Origin: Pictodentalium vernedei
Taxonomy: Eukaryota; Mollusca; Scaphopoda; Dentaliida; Dentaliidae
DNA: 64,000 nt
NCBI GenBank assembly: GCA_031216915.1
Contig: CM062292.1
Span: forward strand, 6,883,920 to 6,947,919
Direction of reading: 5' to 3'
This document shows positions 15,501 to 31,500 of this stretch, one piece after another. Below the pieces are notes generated by a model. That model worked only from the letters and a program-made list of their open reading frames with translations, was not told where the DNA came from and made no database searches. The position numbers were made by a program, and so were the translations under genes. Within the stretch, counting starts at the first letter, position 1, and the number at the start of each line of letters is the position of its first letter.

Positions 15501-18500
15501 GTGGCTGTATTATATATTACGATGCGCAGGCTGCTGATATAACAAAGGATATTGTCTGTATTATATATACGTTGCGCAGGCTGCTGATATGGAAAGGATA
15601 GTGTCTGTATTATATATCACGATGCGCAGGCTGCTGATATAACAAAGGATATTGGCTGTATTATATATCACGATGCGCAGGCTGCTGATATAACAAAGGA
15701 TAGTTGCTGTATTATATATTACGATGCGCAGGCTGATGATATAACAAAGGATAGTGGCTGTATTATATATCACGATGCGCAGGCTGCTGATATGGAAAGG
15801 ATAGTGGCTGTATTATATATCACGATGCTCAGGCTGCTGATATAACAAAGGATAGTTGCTGTATTATATATCACGATGCAGAGGATGCTGATATAACAAA
15901 GGATAGTGTCTGTATTATATATTACGATGCGCAGGCTGATGATATAACAAAGGATAGTGGCTGTATTATATATTACGATGCGCAGGCTGCTGATATAACA
16001 AAGGATAGTGTCTGTATTATATATACGTTGCGCAGGCTGCTGATATGGAAAGGATAGTGTCTGTATTATACATCACGATGCGCAGGCTGCTGATATAACA
16101 AAGGATATTGGCTGTAATATATATCACGATGCGCAGGCTGCTGATATAACAAAGGATAGTTGCTGTATTATATATTACGATGCGCAGGCTGATGATATAA
16201 CAAAGGATAGTGGCTGTATTATATATCACGATGCGCAGGCTGCTGATATAACAAAGGATATTGGCTGTATTATATATCACGATGCGCAGGCTGCTGATAT
16301 GGAAAGGATAGTGGCTGTATTATATATCACGATGCTCAGGCTGCTGATATAACAAAGGATAGTGGCTGTATTATATATCACGATGCAGAGGATGCTGATA
16401 TAACAAAGGATAGTGGCTTTATTTTTTATCACGATGCGCAGGCTGCAGATATGGAAAGGATAGTGTCTGTATTATATATCACGACGCGCAGGCTGCTGAT
16501 ATGGAAATGATATTGGTTGTATAATATATCACGATGGCAGGCTGCTGATATAACAAAGGATAGTGGCGGTATTATATATCACGACGCACAGGCTGCTGAT
16601 ACAACAAAGGGTAGTGGCGGTATTATATATCACGATGGCAGGCTGCTGATATAACAAAGGATATTGGCTGTATTATATATCACGATGCGCACGCTGCTGA
16701 TATAACAAAGGGTAGTGTCTGTATTATATATACGATGCGCAGGCTGCTGATAAAACAAAGGATAGTGGCTGTATTATATATTACAATGCGCAGGCTGCTG
16801 ATATAACAAAGGATAGTGGCTGTATTATATATCACGATGCGCAGGCTGCTGATATAACAAAGGATAGTGGCGGTATTATATATCACGATGCGCAGTCTGA
16901 TGATATAACAAAGGATAGTGGCTGTATTATATATTACGATGCGCAGGTTGATGATATAACAAAGGATAGTGGCTGTATTATATATCACGATGCGCAGGCT
17001 GATGATATAACAAAGGATAGTATCTGTATTATATATCACGATGCGCAGGCTGATGATATAACAAAGGATAGTGGTTGTATTATATATCACGATGCGCAGG
17101 CTGCTGATATAACAAAGGATAGTGGCGGTATTATATATCAGGACGCGCAGGCTGCTGATACAACAAAGGATAGTGGCTGTATTATATATCACGAAGCGCA
17201 GGCTGCTGATACAACAAAGGATAGTGGCTGTATTATATATCACGATGCGCGGCTGCTGATATGGAAAGGATAGTGGCTGTATTATATATCACGATGGCAG
17301 GCTGCTGATATAACAAAGGATAGTGTCTGTATTATATATTACGATGCGCAGGCTGATGATATAACAAAGGATAGTGGCTGTATTATATATTACGATGCGC
17401 AGGCTGCTGATATAACAAAGGATAGTGTCTGTTTTATATATACGTTGCGCAGGCTGCTGATATGGAAAGGATAGTGTCTGTATTATATATCACGATGCGC
17501 AGGCTGCTGATATAGCAAAGGATATTGGGTGTATTATATATCACGATGCGCAGGCTGCTGATATAACAAAGGATAGTTGCTGTATTATATATTACGATGC
17601 GCAGGCTGATGATATAACAAAGGATAGTGGCTGTATTATATATCACGAAGCGCAGGCTGCTGATACAACAAAGGATAGTGGCTGTATTATATATCACGAT
17701 GCGCGGCTGCTGATATGGAAAGGATAGTGGCTGTATTATATATCACGATGGCAGGCTGCTGATATAACAAAGGATAGTGTCTGTATTATACATTACGATG
17801 CGCAGGCTGATGATATAACAAAGGATAGTGGCTGTATTATATATTACGATGCGCAGGCTGCTGATATAACAAAGGATAGTGTCTGTATTATATATACGTT
17901 GCGCAGGCTGCTGATATGGAAAGGATAGTGTCTGTATTATATATCACGATGCGCAGGCTGCTGATATAACAAAGGATATTGGCTGTATTATATATCACGA
18001 TGCGCAGGCTGCTGATATGGAAAGGATAGTGGCTGTATTATATATCACGATGCAGAGGATGCTGATATAACAAAGGATAGTGGCTTTATTTTTTATCACG
18101 ATGCGCAGGCTGCTGATATGGAAAGGATAGTGTCTGTATTATATATCACGACGCGCAGGCTGCTGATATGGAAATGATATTGGCTGTATAATATATCACG
18201 ATGGCAGGCTGCTGATATAACAAAGGATAGTGGCTGTATTATATATCACGATGCGCAGGCTGATGATATAACAAAGGATAGTGGCTGTATTATATATCAC
18301 TATGCCCAGGCTGCTGATATAACAAAGGATAGTGGCTGTATTATATATCACAATGCGCAGGCTGATGATATAACAAAGGATAGTGGCTGTATTATATATC
18401 ACTATGCGCAGGCTGCTGATATAACAAAGGATAGTGGCTGTATTATATATCACGATGCGCAGGCTGATGATGTAACAAAGGATAGTGGCTGTATTATATA

Positions 18501-18823
18501 TCACTATGCGAAGGCTGCTGATATAACAAAGGATAGTGTCTGTATTATATATACGATGCGCAGGCTGCCGATATGGAAATGACAGTGGCTGTGTTATATA
18601 TCACGATGCGCAGGCTGCTGATATAACAAAGGATAGTGTCTGTATTATATATCACGATGCGCAGGATGCTGATATGGAAAGGATAGTGTCTGTATTATAT
18701 ATCACGATGCGCAGGCTGCTGATATAACAAAGGATAGTGTCTGTATTATATATCACGATGCGCAGGTTGCTGATATAACAAAGGATAGTGTCTGTATTAT
18801 ATATCACGATGCGCAGGCTGCTG
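9565..18823. repeat. Sat1 superunit B (~9.26 kb)
   Basis: This is a near-identical copy of superunit A with scattered single-base differences, the 152-bp (three-monomer) loss near 10,610, and a further loss of monomers near 18,000: the second member of the 454-bp pair present in A at 8,476-8,739 is shortened here. Its last kilobase (from 17,781) is the first part of the 1,970-bp block. Confidence 0.88.
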
Positions 18824-21800
18824 ATATAACAAAGGATAGTGGCTGTATTATATATCACGATGCGCAGGCTGCTGATATAACAAAGGATAACGGCTGTATT
18901 ATGCATCACGATGCGCAGGCTGGTGATATAACAAAGGATAGTGGCTGTATTATATATCACGAAGTGCAGCCTGCTGATAAAACAAAGGATAGTGGCGGTA
19001 TTATATATCACGATGCGCAGGCTGCTGATATTGATAGGAGAATGTACGTATTATATATCACCACGCGCAGGCTGCTGATATGGAAAGGAGAGTGGTTGTA
19101 TTATATATCACGACGCGCAGGCTGCTGATATGGAAATGATAGTGGCGGTATTATATATCACGGTGCGCAGGCTGCTGATATAACAAAGGATATTGGCTGT
19201 ATTATATATCACGATGGCAGGCTGCTGATATAACAAAGGATAGTTGCTGTATTATATATCACGATGCGCAGGCTGCTGATATAACAAAGGATAGTGGCGG
19301 TATTATATATCACGATGCGCAGGCTGCTGATGTGGAAAGGGTAAGGGCTCTATTATATATCACGATGCGCGGCTGCTGATATAACAAAGGATAGTGGCTA
19401 TATTATATATCACGACGCGCGGGATGCTGATATAATAAAGGAGAGTGGCTTTATTTTATATCACGATGCGCGGCTGCTGATATAACAAAGGATAGTGTCT
19501 GTATTATATATTACGATGCGCAGGCTGCTGATATAACAAAGGATAGTGTCTGTATTATATATTACGATGCGCAGGCTGATGATATGGGAAGGATAGTGGC
19601 TGTATTATATATCACGATGCGCAGGCTGCTGATATGGAAAGGATAGTGGTTGTATTATATATCACGATGGCAGGCTGCTGATATAACAAAGGATAGTGCC
19701 TCTATTATATATCACGATGCGCAGTCTGGTGATATAACAAAGGATAGTGTCTGTATTATACATTACGATGCGCAGGCTGATGATATAACAAAGGATAGTG
19801 GCTGTATTATATATTACGATGCGCAGGCTGCTGATATAACAAAGGATAGTGTCTGTATTATATATACGTTGCGCAGGCTGCTGATATGGAAAGGATAGTG
19901 TCTGTATTATATATCACGATGCGCAGGCTGCTGATATAACAAAGGATATTGGCTGTATTATATATCACGATGCGCAGGCTGCTGATATGGAAAGGATAGT
20001 GGCTGTATTATATATCACGATGCAGAGGATGCTGATATAACAAAGGATAGTGGCTTTATTTTTTATCACGATGCGCAGGCTGCTGATATGGAAAGGATAG
20101 TGTCTGTATTATATATCACGACGCGCAGGCTGCTGATATGGAAATGATATTGGCTGTATAATATATCACGATGGCAGGCTGCTGATATAACAAAGGATAG
20201 TGGCTGTATTATATATCACGATGCGCAGGCTGATGATATAACAAAGGATAGTGGCTGTATTATATATCACTATGCCCAGGCTGCTGATATAACAAAGGAT
20301 AGTGGCTGTATTATATATCACAATGCGCAGGCTGATGATATAACAAAGGATAGTGGCTGTATTATATATCACTATGCGCAGGCTGCTGATATAACAAAGG
20401 ATAGTGGCTGTATTATATATCACGATGCGCAGGCTGATGATGTAACAAATGATAGTGGCTGTATTATATATCACTATGCGAAGGCTGCTGATATAACAAA
20501 GGATAGTGTCTGTATTATATATACGATGCGCAGGCTGCCGATATGGAAATGACAGTGGCTGTGTTATATATCACGATGCGCAGGCTGCTGATATAACAAA
20601 GGATAGTGTCTGTATTATATATCACGATGCGCAGGATGCTGACATGGAAAGGATAGTGTCTGTATTATATATCACGATGCGCAGGCTGCTGATATAACAA
20701 AGGATAGTGTCTGTATTATATATCACGATGCGCAGGTTGCTGATATAACAAAGGATAGTGTCTGTATTATATATCACGATGCGCAGGCTGCTGATATAAC
20801 AAAGGATAGTGGCTGTATTATATATCACGATGCGCAGGCTGCTGATATAACAAAGGATAACGGCTGTATTATGCATCACGATGCGCAGGCTGGTGATATA
20901 ACAAAGGATAGTGGCTGTATTATATATCACGAAGTGCAGCCTGCTGATAAAACAAAGGATAGTGGCGGTATTATATATCACGATGCGCAGGCTGCTGATA
21001 TTGATAGGAGAATGTACGTATTATATATCACCACGCGCAGGCTGCTGATATGGAAAGGAGAGTGGTTGTATTATATATCACGACGCGCAGGCTGCTGATA
21101 TGGAAATGATAGTGGCGGTATTATATATCACGGTGCGCAGGCTGCTGATATAACAAAGGATATTGGCTGTATTATATATCACGATGGCAGGCTGCTGATA
21201 TAACAAAGGATAGTTGCTGTATTATATATCACGATGCGCAGGCTGCTGATATAACAAAGGATAGTGGCGGTATTATATATCACGATGCGCAGGCTGCTGA
21301 TGTGGAAAGGGTAAGGGCTCTATTATATATCACGATGCGCGGCTGCTGATATAACAAAGGATAGTGGCTATATTATATATCACGACGCGCGGGATGCTGA
21401 TATAATAAAGGAGAGTGGCTTTATTTTATATCACGATGCGCGGCTGCTGATATAACAAAGGATAGTGTCTGTATTATATATTACGATGCGCAGGCTGCTG
21501 ATATAACAAAGGATAGTGTCTGTATTATATATTACGATGCGCAGGCTGATGATATGGGAAGGATAGTGGCTGTATTATATATCACGATGCGCAGGCTGCT
21601 GATATGGAAAGGATAGTGGTTGTATTATATATCACGATGGCAGGCTGCTGATATAACAAAGGATAGTGCCTCTATTATATATCACGATGCGCAGTCTGGT
21701 GATATAACAAAGGATAGTGTCTGTATTATACATTACGATGCGCAGGCTGATGATATAACAAAGGATAGTGGCTGTATTATATATTACGATGCGCAGGCTG

Positions 21801-24800
21801 CTGATATAACAAAGGATAGTGTCTGTATTATATATACGTTGCGCAGGCTGCTGATATGGAAAGGATAGTGTCTGTATTATATATCACGATGCGCAGGCTG
21901 CTGATATAACAAAGGATATTGGCTGTATTATATATCACGATGCGCAGGCTGCTGATATGGAAAGGATAGTGGCTGTATTATATATCACGATGCAGAGGAT
22001 GCTGATATAACAAAGGATAGTGGCTTTATTTTTTATCACGATGCGCAGGCTGCTGATATGGAAAGGATAGTGTCTGTATTATATATCACGACGCGCAGGC
22101 TGCTGATATGGAAATGATATTGGCTGTATAATATATCACGATGGCAGGCTGCTGATATAACAAAGGATAGTGGCTGTATTATATATCACGATGCGCAGGC
22201 TGATGATATAACAAAGGATAGTGGCTGTATTATATATCACTATGCCCAGGCTGCTGATATAACAAAGGATAGTGGCTGTATTATATATCACAATGCGCAG
22301 GCTGATGATATAACAAAGGATAGTGGCTGTATTATATATCACTATGCGCAGGCTGCTGATATAACAAAGGATAGTGGCTGTATTATATATCACGATGCGC
22401 AGGCTGATGATGTAACAAATGATAGTGGCTGTATTATATATCACTATGCGAAGGCTGCTGATATAACAAAGGATAGTGTCTGTATTATATATACGATGCG
22501 CAGGCTGCCGATATGGAAATGACAGTGGCTGTGTTATATATCACGATGCGCAGGCTGCTGATATAACAAAGGATAGTGTCTGTATTATATATCACGATGC
22601 GCAGGATGCTGACATGGAAAGGATAGTGTCTGTATTATATATCACGATGCGCAGGCTGCTGATATAACAAAGGATAGTGTCTGTATTATATATCACGATG
22701 CGCAGGTTGCTGATATAACAAAGGATAGTGTCTGTATTATATATCACGATGCGCAGGCTGCTGATATAACAAAGGATAGTGGCTGTATTATATATCACGA
22801 TGCGCAGGCTGCTGATATAACAAAGGATAACGGCTGTATTATGCATCACGATGCGCAGGCTGGTGATATAACAAAGGATAGTGGCTGTATTATATATCAC
22901 GAAGTGCAGCCTGCTGATAAAACAAAGGATAGTGGCGGTATTATATATCACGATGCGCAGGCTGCTGATATTGATAGGAGAATGTACGTATTATATATCA
23001 CCACGCGCAGGCTGCTGATATGGAAAGGAGAGTGGTTGTATTATATATCACGACGCGCAGGCTGCTGATATGGAAATGATAGTGGCGGTATTATATATCA
23101 CGATGCGCAGGCTGCTGATATAACAAAGGATATTGGCTGTATTATATATCACGATGGCAGGCTGCTGATATAACAAAGGATAGTTGCTGTATTATATATC
23201 ACGATGCGCAGGCTGCTGATATAACAAAGGATAGTGGCGGTATTATATATCACGATGCGCAGGCTGCTGATGTGGAAAGGGCAAGGGCTCTATTATATAT
23301 CACGATGCGCGGCTGCTGATATAACAAAGGATAGTGGCTATATTATATATCACGACGCGCGGGATGCTGATATAATAAAGGAGAGTGGCTTTATTTTATA
23401 TCACGATGCGCGGCTGCTGATATAACAAAGGATAGTGTCTGTATTATATATTACGATGCGCAGGCTGCTGATATAACAAAGGATAGTGTCTGTATTATAT
23501 ATTACGATGCGCAGGCTGATGATATGGGAAGGATAGTGGCTGTATTATATATCACGATGCGCAGGCTGCTGATATGGAAAGGATAGTGGTTGTATTATAT
23601 ATCACGATGGCAGGCTGCTGATATAACAAAGGATAGTGCCTCTATTATATATCACGATGCGCAGTCTGGTGATATAACAAAGGATAGTGTCTGTATTATA
23701 CATTACGATGCGCAGGCTGATGATATAACAAAGGATAGTGGCTGTATTATATATTACGATGCGCAGGCTGCTGATATAACAAAGGATAGTGTCTGTATTA
23801 TATATACGTTGCGCAGGCTGCTGATATGGAAAGGATAGTGTCTGTATTATATATCACGATGCGCAGGCTGCTGATATAACAAAGGATATTGGTTGTATTA
23901 TATATCACGATGCGCAGGCTGCTGATATGGAAAGGATAGTGGCTGTATTATATATCACGATGCAGAGGATGCTGATATAACAAAGGATAGTGGCTTTATT
24001 TTTTATCACGATGCGCAGGCTGCTGATATGGAAAGGATAGTGTCTGTATTATATATCACGACGCGCAGGCTGCTGATATGGAAATGATATTGGCTGTATA
24101 ATATATCACGATGGCAGGCTGCTGATATAACAAAGGATAGTGGCTGTATTATATATCACGATGCGCAGGCTGATGATATAACAAAGGATAGTGGCTGTAT
24201 TATATATCACTATGCCCAGGCTGCTGATATAACAAAGGATAGTGGCTGTATTATATATCACAATGCGCAGGCTGATGATATAACAAAGGATAGTGGCTGT
24301 ATTATATATCACTATGCGCAGGCTGCTGATATAACAAAGGATAGTGGCTGTATTATATATCACGATGCGCAGGCTGATGATGTAACAAAGGATAGTGGCT
24401 GTATTATATATCACTATGCGAAGGCTGCTGATATAACAAAGGATAGTGTCTGTATTATATATACGATGCGCAGGCTGCCGATATGGAAATGACAGTGGCT
24501 GTGTTATATATCACGATGCGCAGGCTGCTGATATAACAAAGGATAGTGTCTGTATTATATATCACGATGCGCAGGATGCTGATATGGAAAGGATAGTGTC
24601 TGTATTATATATCACGATGCGCAGGCTGCTGATATAACAAAGGATAGTGTCTGTATTATATATCACGATGCGCAGGTTGCTGATACAACAAAGGATAGTG
24701 TCTGTATTATATATCACGATGCGCAGGCTGCTGATATAACAAAGGATAGTGGCTGTATTATATATCACGATGCGCAGGCTGCTGATATAACAAAGGATAA

Positions 24801-25660
24801 CGGCTGTATTATGCATCACGATGCGCAGGCTGGTGATATAACAAAGGATAGTGGCTGTATTATATATCACGAAGTGCAGCCTGCTGATAAAACAAAGGAT
24901 AGTGGCGGTATTATATATCACGATGCGCAGGCTGCTGATATTGATAGGAGAATGTACGTATTATATATCACCACGCGCAGGCTGCTGATATGGAAAGGAG
25001 AGTGGTTGTATTATATATCACGACGCGCAGGCTGCTGATATGGAAATGATAGTGGCGGTATTATATATCACGATGCGCAGGCTGCTGATATAACAAAGGA
25101 TATTGGCTGTATTATATATCACGATGGCAGGCTGCTGATATAACAAAGGATAGTTGCTGTATTATATATCACGATGCGCAGGCTGCTGATATAACAAAGG
25201 ATAGTGGCGGTATTATATATCACGATGCGCAGGCTGCTGATGTGGAAAGGGTAAGGGCTCTATTATATATCACGATGCGCGGCTGCTGATATAACAAAGG
25301 ATAGTGGCTATATTATATATCACGACGCGCGGGATGCTGATATAATAAAGGAGAGTGGCTTTATTTTATATCACGATGCGCGGCTGCTGATATAACAAAG
25401 GATAGTGTCTGTATTATATATTACGATGCGCAGGCTGCTGATATAACAAAGGATAGTGTCTGTATTATATATTACGATGCGCAGGCTGATGATATGGGAA
25501 GGATAGTGGCTGTATTATATATCACGATGCGCAGGCTGCTGATATGGAAAGGATAGTGGTTGTATTATATATCACGATGGCAGGCTGCTGATATAACAAA
25601 GGATAGTGCCTCTATTATATATCACGATGCGCAGTCTGGTGATATAACAAAGGATAGTGT
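17781..25660. repeat. Four tandem copies of a 1,970-bp Sat1 unit
   Basis: Landmarks recur at exact 1,970-bp spacing, for example at 18,536, 20,506, 22,476 and 24,446. Each unit joins the tail of a superunit (~1.04 kb) to the head of the next (~0.93 kb), as expected from unequal exchange across a superunit junction. The recombination point is at CTGTATTATA, followed by CATTACG within the block and by TATTACG at its right end (25,671). All four units share variants absent from superunit A, such as TATGCCCAGG at 18,301, 20,271, 22,241 and 24,211. Confidence 0.92.
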
Positions 25661-28581
25661 CTGTATTATATATTACGATGCGCAGGCTGCTGATATGGAA
25701 AGGATAGTGGTTGTATTATATATCACGATGGCAGACTGCTGATATGGAAAGGATTGTGTCTGTATTATATATCACGATGCACCGGCTGCTGATATAACAA
25801 AGGATAGTGGCTGTATTATATATCACGAAGCGCAGGCTGCTGATATGGAAAGGATAGTGGCTGTATTATATATCACGATGCGCAGGCTGCTGATATAACA
25901 AAGGATAGTGGCTGTATTATATATTACGACGCGCAGGCTGCTGATATAACAAAGGATAGTGTCTGTATTATATATACGATGCGCAGGCTGCTGATAAAAC
26001 AAAGGATAGTGGCTGTATTATATATTACGATGCGCAGGCTGCTGATATAACAAAGGAAAGTGGCTGTATTATATATCACGATGCGCAGACTGCTGATATA
26101 ACAAAGGATAGTGGCGGTATTGTATATCACGATGCGCAGGCTGGTGATATAACAAAGGATAGTGGCTGTATTATATATTACGATGCGCAGGTTGATGATA
26201 TAACAAAGGATAGTGGCTGTATTATATATCACGATGCGCAGGCTGATGATATAACAAAGGATAGTGTCTGTATTATATATCACGATGCGCAGGCTGATGA
26301 TATAACAAAGGATAGTGGCTGTATTATATATCACGATGCGCAGGCTGATGATATAACAAAGGATAGTGGCCGCATTATATATCACGATGCGAAGGATGCT
26401 GATATAACAAAGGATATTGGCTGTATTATATATCACGATGCGCAGGCTGATGATATAACAAAGGATAGTGGCTGTATTATGTATCACGATGCGAAGGATG
26501 CTGATATAACAAAGGATATTGGCTGTATTATATATCACGATGCGCAGGCTGATGATATAACAAAGGATAGTGGCTGTATTATGTATCACGATGCGCAGGC
26601 TGCTGATATAACAAAGGATAGTGGCTGTATTATATATCACGATGCGCAGGCTGATGATATAACAAAGGATAGTGGCTGTATTATATATCACTATACGCAG
26701 GCTGCTGATATAACAAAGGATAGTGGCTGTATTATATATCACGATGCGCAGGCTGATGATATAACAAAGGATAGTGGCTGTATTATATATCACTATACGC
26801 AGGCTGCTGATATAACAAAGGATAGTGGCTGTACTATATATCACGATGCGCAGGCTGATGATATAACAAAGGATAGTGGCTGTATTATATATCACGATGC
26901 GCAGGCTGATGATATAACAAAGGATAGTGGCTGTATTATATATCACTATGCGAAGGCTGCTGATATAACAAAGGATAGTGGTTGTATTATATATCACGAT
27001 GCGCAGGCTGATGATATAACAAAGGTTAGTGGATGTATTATATATTACGATGCGCAGGCTGATGATATAACAAAGGATAGTGGCTGTATTATATATCACG
27101 ATGCGCAGGATGCTGATATAACAAAGTATAGTGGCTGTATTATATATCACGATGCGCAGGCTGATGATATAACAAAGGATAGTGGCTGTATTATATATCA
27201 CGATGCGCAGGCTGCTGATATAAAAAAGGATAGTGGCTGTATTATATATTACGATGCGCAGGCTGATGATATAACAAAGGATAGTGGCTGTATTATATAT
27301 TACGATTCGCAGGCTGATGATATAACAAAGGATAGTGGCTGTATTATATATTACGATGCGCAGGCTGCTGATATAACAAAGGATAGTGTCTGTATTTTAT
27401 ATACGATGCGCAGGCTGCCGATATGGAAATGATAGTGGCTGTATTATATATCACGATGCGCAGGCTGCTGATATAACAAAGGATAGTGTCTGTATTATAT
27501 ATACGATGCGCAGGCTGCCGATATGGAAATGATAGTGGCTGTGTTATATATCACGATGCGCAGGCTGCTGATATAACAAAGGATAGCGTCTGTATTATAT
27601 ATCACGATGCGCAGGATGCTGATATGGAAAGGATAGTGTCTGTATTATATATCACGATGCGCAGGCTGCTGATGTAACAAAGGATAGTGTCTGTATTATA
27701 TATCACGATGCGCAGGTTGCTGATATAACAAAGGATAGTGTCTGTATTATATATCACGATGCGCAGGCTGCTGATATAACAAAGGATAGTGTCTGTATTA
27801 TATATCACGATGCACAGGCTGCTGATATAACAAAGGATAGTGTCTGTATTATATATCACGATGCGCAGGCTGCTGATATGGAAAGGATAGTGGATGTATT
27901 ATATATCAAGATGGCAGGCTGCTGATATAACAAAGGATAGTGTCTGTATTATATATCACGATGCAGAGGATGCTGATATAACAAAGGATAGTGGCTTTAT
28001 TTTTTATCACGATGCGCAGGCTGCTGATATGGAAAGGATAGTGTCTCTCTTATGTATCACGATGCGCAGGCTGCTGATATAACAAAGGATATTGGCTGTA
28101 TTATATATCACGATGGCAGGCTGCTGATATAGCAAAGGATAACGGCTGTATTATACATCACGATGCGCAGGCTGCTGATATAACAAAGGATAGTGGCTGT
28201 ATTATATATCACGAAGCGCAGGCTGCTGATAAAACAAACGATAGTGGCGGTATTATATATCACGATGCGCAGGCTGCTGATATTGAAAGGAGAGTGGTTG
28301 TATTATATATCACGACGCGCAGGCTGCTGATATGGAAAGGAGAGTGGTTGTATTATATATCACGACGCGCAGGCTGCTGATATGCAAATGATAGTGGCGG
28401 TATTATATATCACGATGCGCAGGCTGCGGATGTAACAAAGGATATTGGCTGTATTATATATCACGATGGCAGGCTGCTGATATAACAAAGGATAGTGGCT
28501 GTATTATATATCACGATGCGCAGGCTGCTGATATAACAAAGGGTAGTGGCGGTATTATATATCACGATGCGCAGGCTGCTG
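24734..28581. repeat. Sat1 superunit C, truncated to 3,848 bp
   Basis: This copy follows superunit A at an offset of 24,733 bp through the pure 51-bp block. It stops near A position ~3,842, where AGGGTAGTGGCGG monomers jump directly into the start of superunit D. The next superunit begins 3,848 bp after this one. Confidence 0.88.
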
Positions 28582-31500
28582 ATATAACAAAGGATAGTGG
28601 CTGTATTATATATCACGATGCGCAGGCTGCTGATATAACAAAGGATAACGGCTGTATTATGCATCACGATGCGCAGGCTGGTGATATAACAAAGGATAGT
28701 GGCTGTATTATATATCACGAAGTGCAGCCTGCTGATAAAACAAAGGATAGTGGCGGTATTATATATCACGATGCGCAGGCTGCTGATATTGATAGGAGAA
28801 TGTATGTATTATATATCACCACGCGCAGGCTGCTGATATGGAAAGGAGAGTGGTTGTATTATATATCACGACGCGCAGGCTGCTGATATGGAAATGATAG
28901 TGGCGGTATTATATATCACGATGCGCAGGCTGCTGATATAACAAAGGATATTGGCTGTATTATATATCACGATGGCAGGCTGCTGATATAACAAAGGATA
29001 GTTGCTGTATTATATATCACGATGCGCAGGCTGCTGATATAACAAAGGATAGTGGCGGTATTATATATCACGATGCGCAGGCTGCTGATGTGGAAAGGGT
29101 AAGGGCTCTATTATATATCACGATGCGCGGCTGCTGATATAACAAAGGATAGTGGCTATATTATATATCACGACGCGCGGGATGCTGATATAATAAAGGA
29201 GAGTGGCTTTATTTTATATCACGATGCGCGGCTGCTGATATAACAAAGGATAGTGTCTGTATTATATATTACGATGCGCAGGCTGCTGATATAACAAAGG
29301 ATAGTGTCTGTATTATATATTACGATGCGCAGGCTGATGATATGGGAAGGATAGTGGCTGTATTATATATCACGATGCGCAGGCTGCTGATATGGAAAGG
29401 ATAGTGGTTGTATTATATATCACGATGGCAGGCTGCTGATATAACAAAGGATAGTGGCTCTATTATATATCACGATGCGCAGTCTGGTGATATAACAAAG
29501 GATAGTGTCTGTATTATATATTGCGATGCGCAGGCTGCTGATATGGAAAGGATAGTGGTTGTATTATATATCACGATGGCAGGCTGCTGATATGGAAAGG
29601 ATTGTGTCTGTATTATATATCACGATGCACCGGCTGCTGATATAACAAAGGATAGTGGCTGTATTATATATCACGAAGCGCAGGCTGCTGATATGGAAAG
29701 GATAGTGGCTGTATTATATATCACGATGCGCAGGCTGCTGATATAACAAAGGATAGTGGCTGTATTATATATTACGACGCGCAGGCTGCTGATATAACAA
29801 AGGATAGTGTCTGTATTATATATACGATGCGCAGGCTGCTGATAAAACAAAGGATAGTGGCTGTATTATATATTACGATGCGCAGGCTGCTGATATAACA
29901 AAGGAAAGTGGCTGTATTATATATCACGATGCGCAGACTGCTGATATAACAAAGGATAGTGGCGGTATTATATATCACGATGCGCAGGCTGGTGATATAA
30001 CAAAGGATAGTGGCTGTATTATATATTACGATGCGCAGGTTGATGATATAACAAAGGAGAGTGGCTGTATTATATATCACGATGCGTAGGCTGATGATAT
30101 AACAAAGGATAGTGTCTGTATTATATATCACGATGCGCAGGCTGATGATATAACAAAGGATAGTGGCTGTATTATATATCACGATGCGCAGGCTGATGAT
30201 ATAACAAAGGATAGTGGCCGCATTATATATCACGATGCGAAGGATGCTGATATAACAAAGGATATTGGCTGTATTATATATCACGATGCGCAGGCTGATG
30301 ATATAACAAAGGATAGTGGCTGTATTATGTATCACGATGCGAAGGATGCTGATATAACAAAGGATATTGGCTGTATTATATATCACGATGCGCAGGCTGA
30401 TGATATAACAAAGGATAGTGGCTGTATTATGTATCACGATGCGCAGGCTGCTGATATAACAAAGGATAGTGGCTGTATTATATATCACGATGCGCAGGCT
30501 GATGATATAACAAAGGATAGTGGCTGTATTATATATCACTATACGCAGGCTGCTGATATAACAAAGGATAGTGGCTGTATTATATATCACGATGCGCAGG
30601 CTGATGATATAACAAAGGATAGTGGCTGTATTATATATCACTATACGCAGGCTGCTGATATAACAAAGGATAGTGGCTGTATTATATATCACGATGCGCA
30701 GGCTGATGATATAACAAAGGATAGTGGCTGTATTATATATCACGATGCGCAGGCTGATGATATAACAAAGGATAGTGGCTGTATTATATATCACTATGCG
30801 AAGGCTGCTGATATAACAAAGGATAGTGGTTGTATTATATATCACGATGTGCAGGCTGATGATATAACAAAGGTTAGTGGATGTATTATATATCACGATT
30901 CGCAGGCTGATGATATAACAAAGGATAGTGGCTGTATTATATATCACGATGCGCAGGATGCTGATATAACAAAGTATAGTGGCTGTATTATATATCACGA
31001 TGCGCAGGCTGATGATATAACAAAGGATAGTGGCTGTATTATATATCACGATGCGCAGGCTGCTGATATAAAAAAGGATAGTGGCTGTATTATATATTAC
31101 GATGCGCAGGCTGATGATATAACAAAGGATAGTGGCTGTATTATATATTACGATTCGCAGGCTGATGATATAACAAAGGATAGTGGCTGTATTATATATT
31201 ACGATGCGCAGGCTGCTGATATAACAAAGGATAGTGTCTGTATTTTATATACGATGCGCAGGCTGCCGATATGGAAATGATAGTGGCTGTATTATATATC
31301 ACGATGCGCAGGCTGCTGATATAACAAAGGATAGTGTCTGTATTATATATACGATGCGCAGGCTGCCGATATGGAAATGATAGTGGCTGTGTTATATATC
31401 ACGATGCGCAGGCTGCTGATATAACAAAGGATAGTGTCTGTATTATATATCACGATGCGCAGGATGCTGATATGGAAAGGATAGTGTCTGTATTATATAT

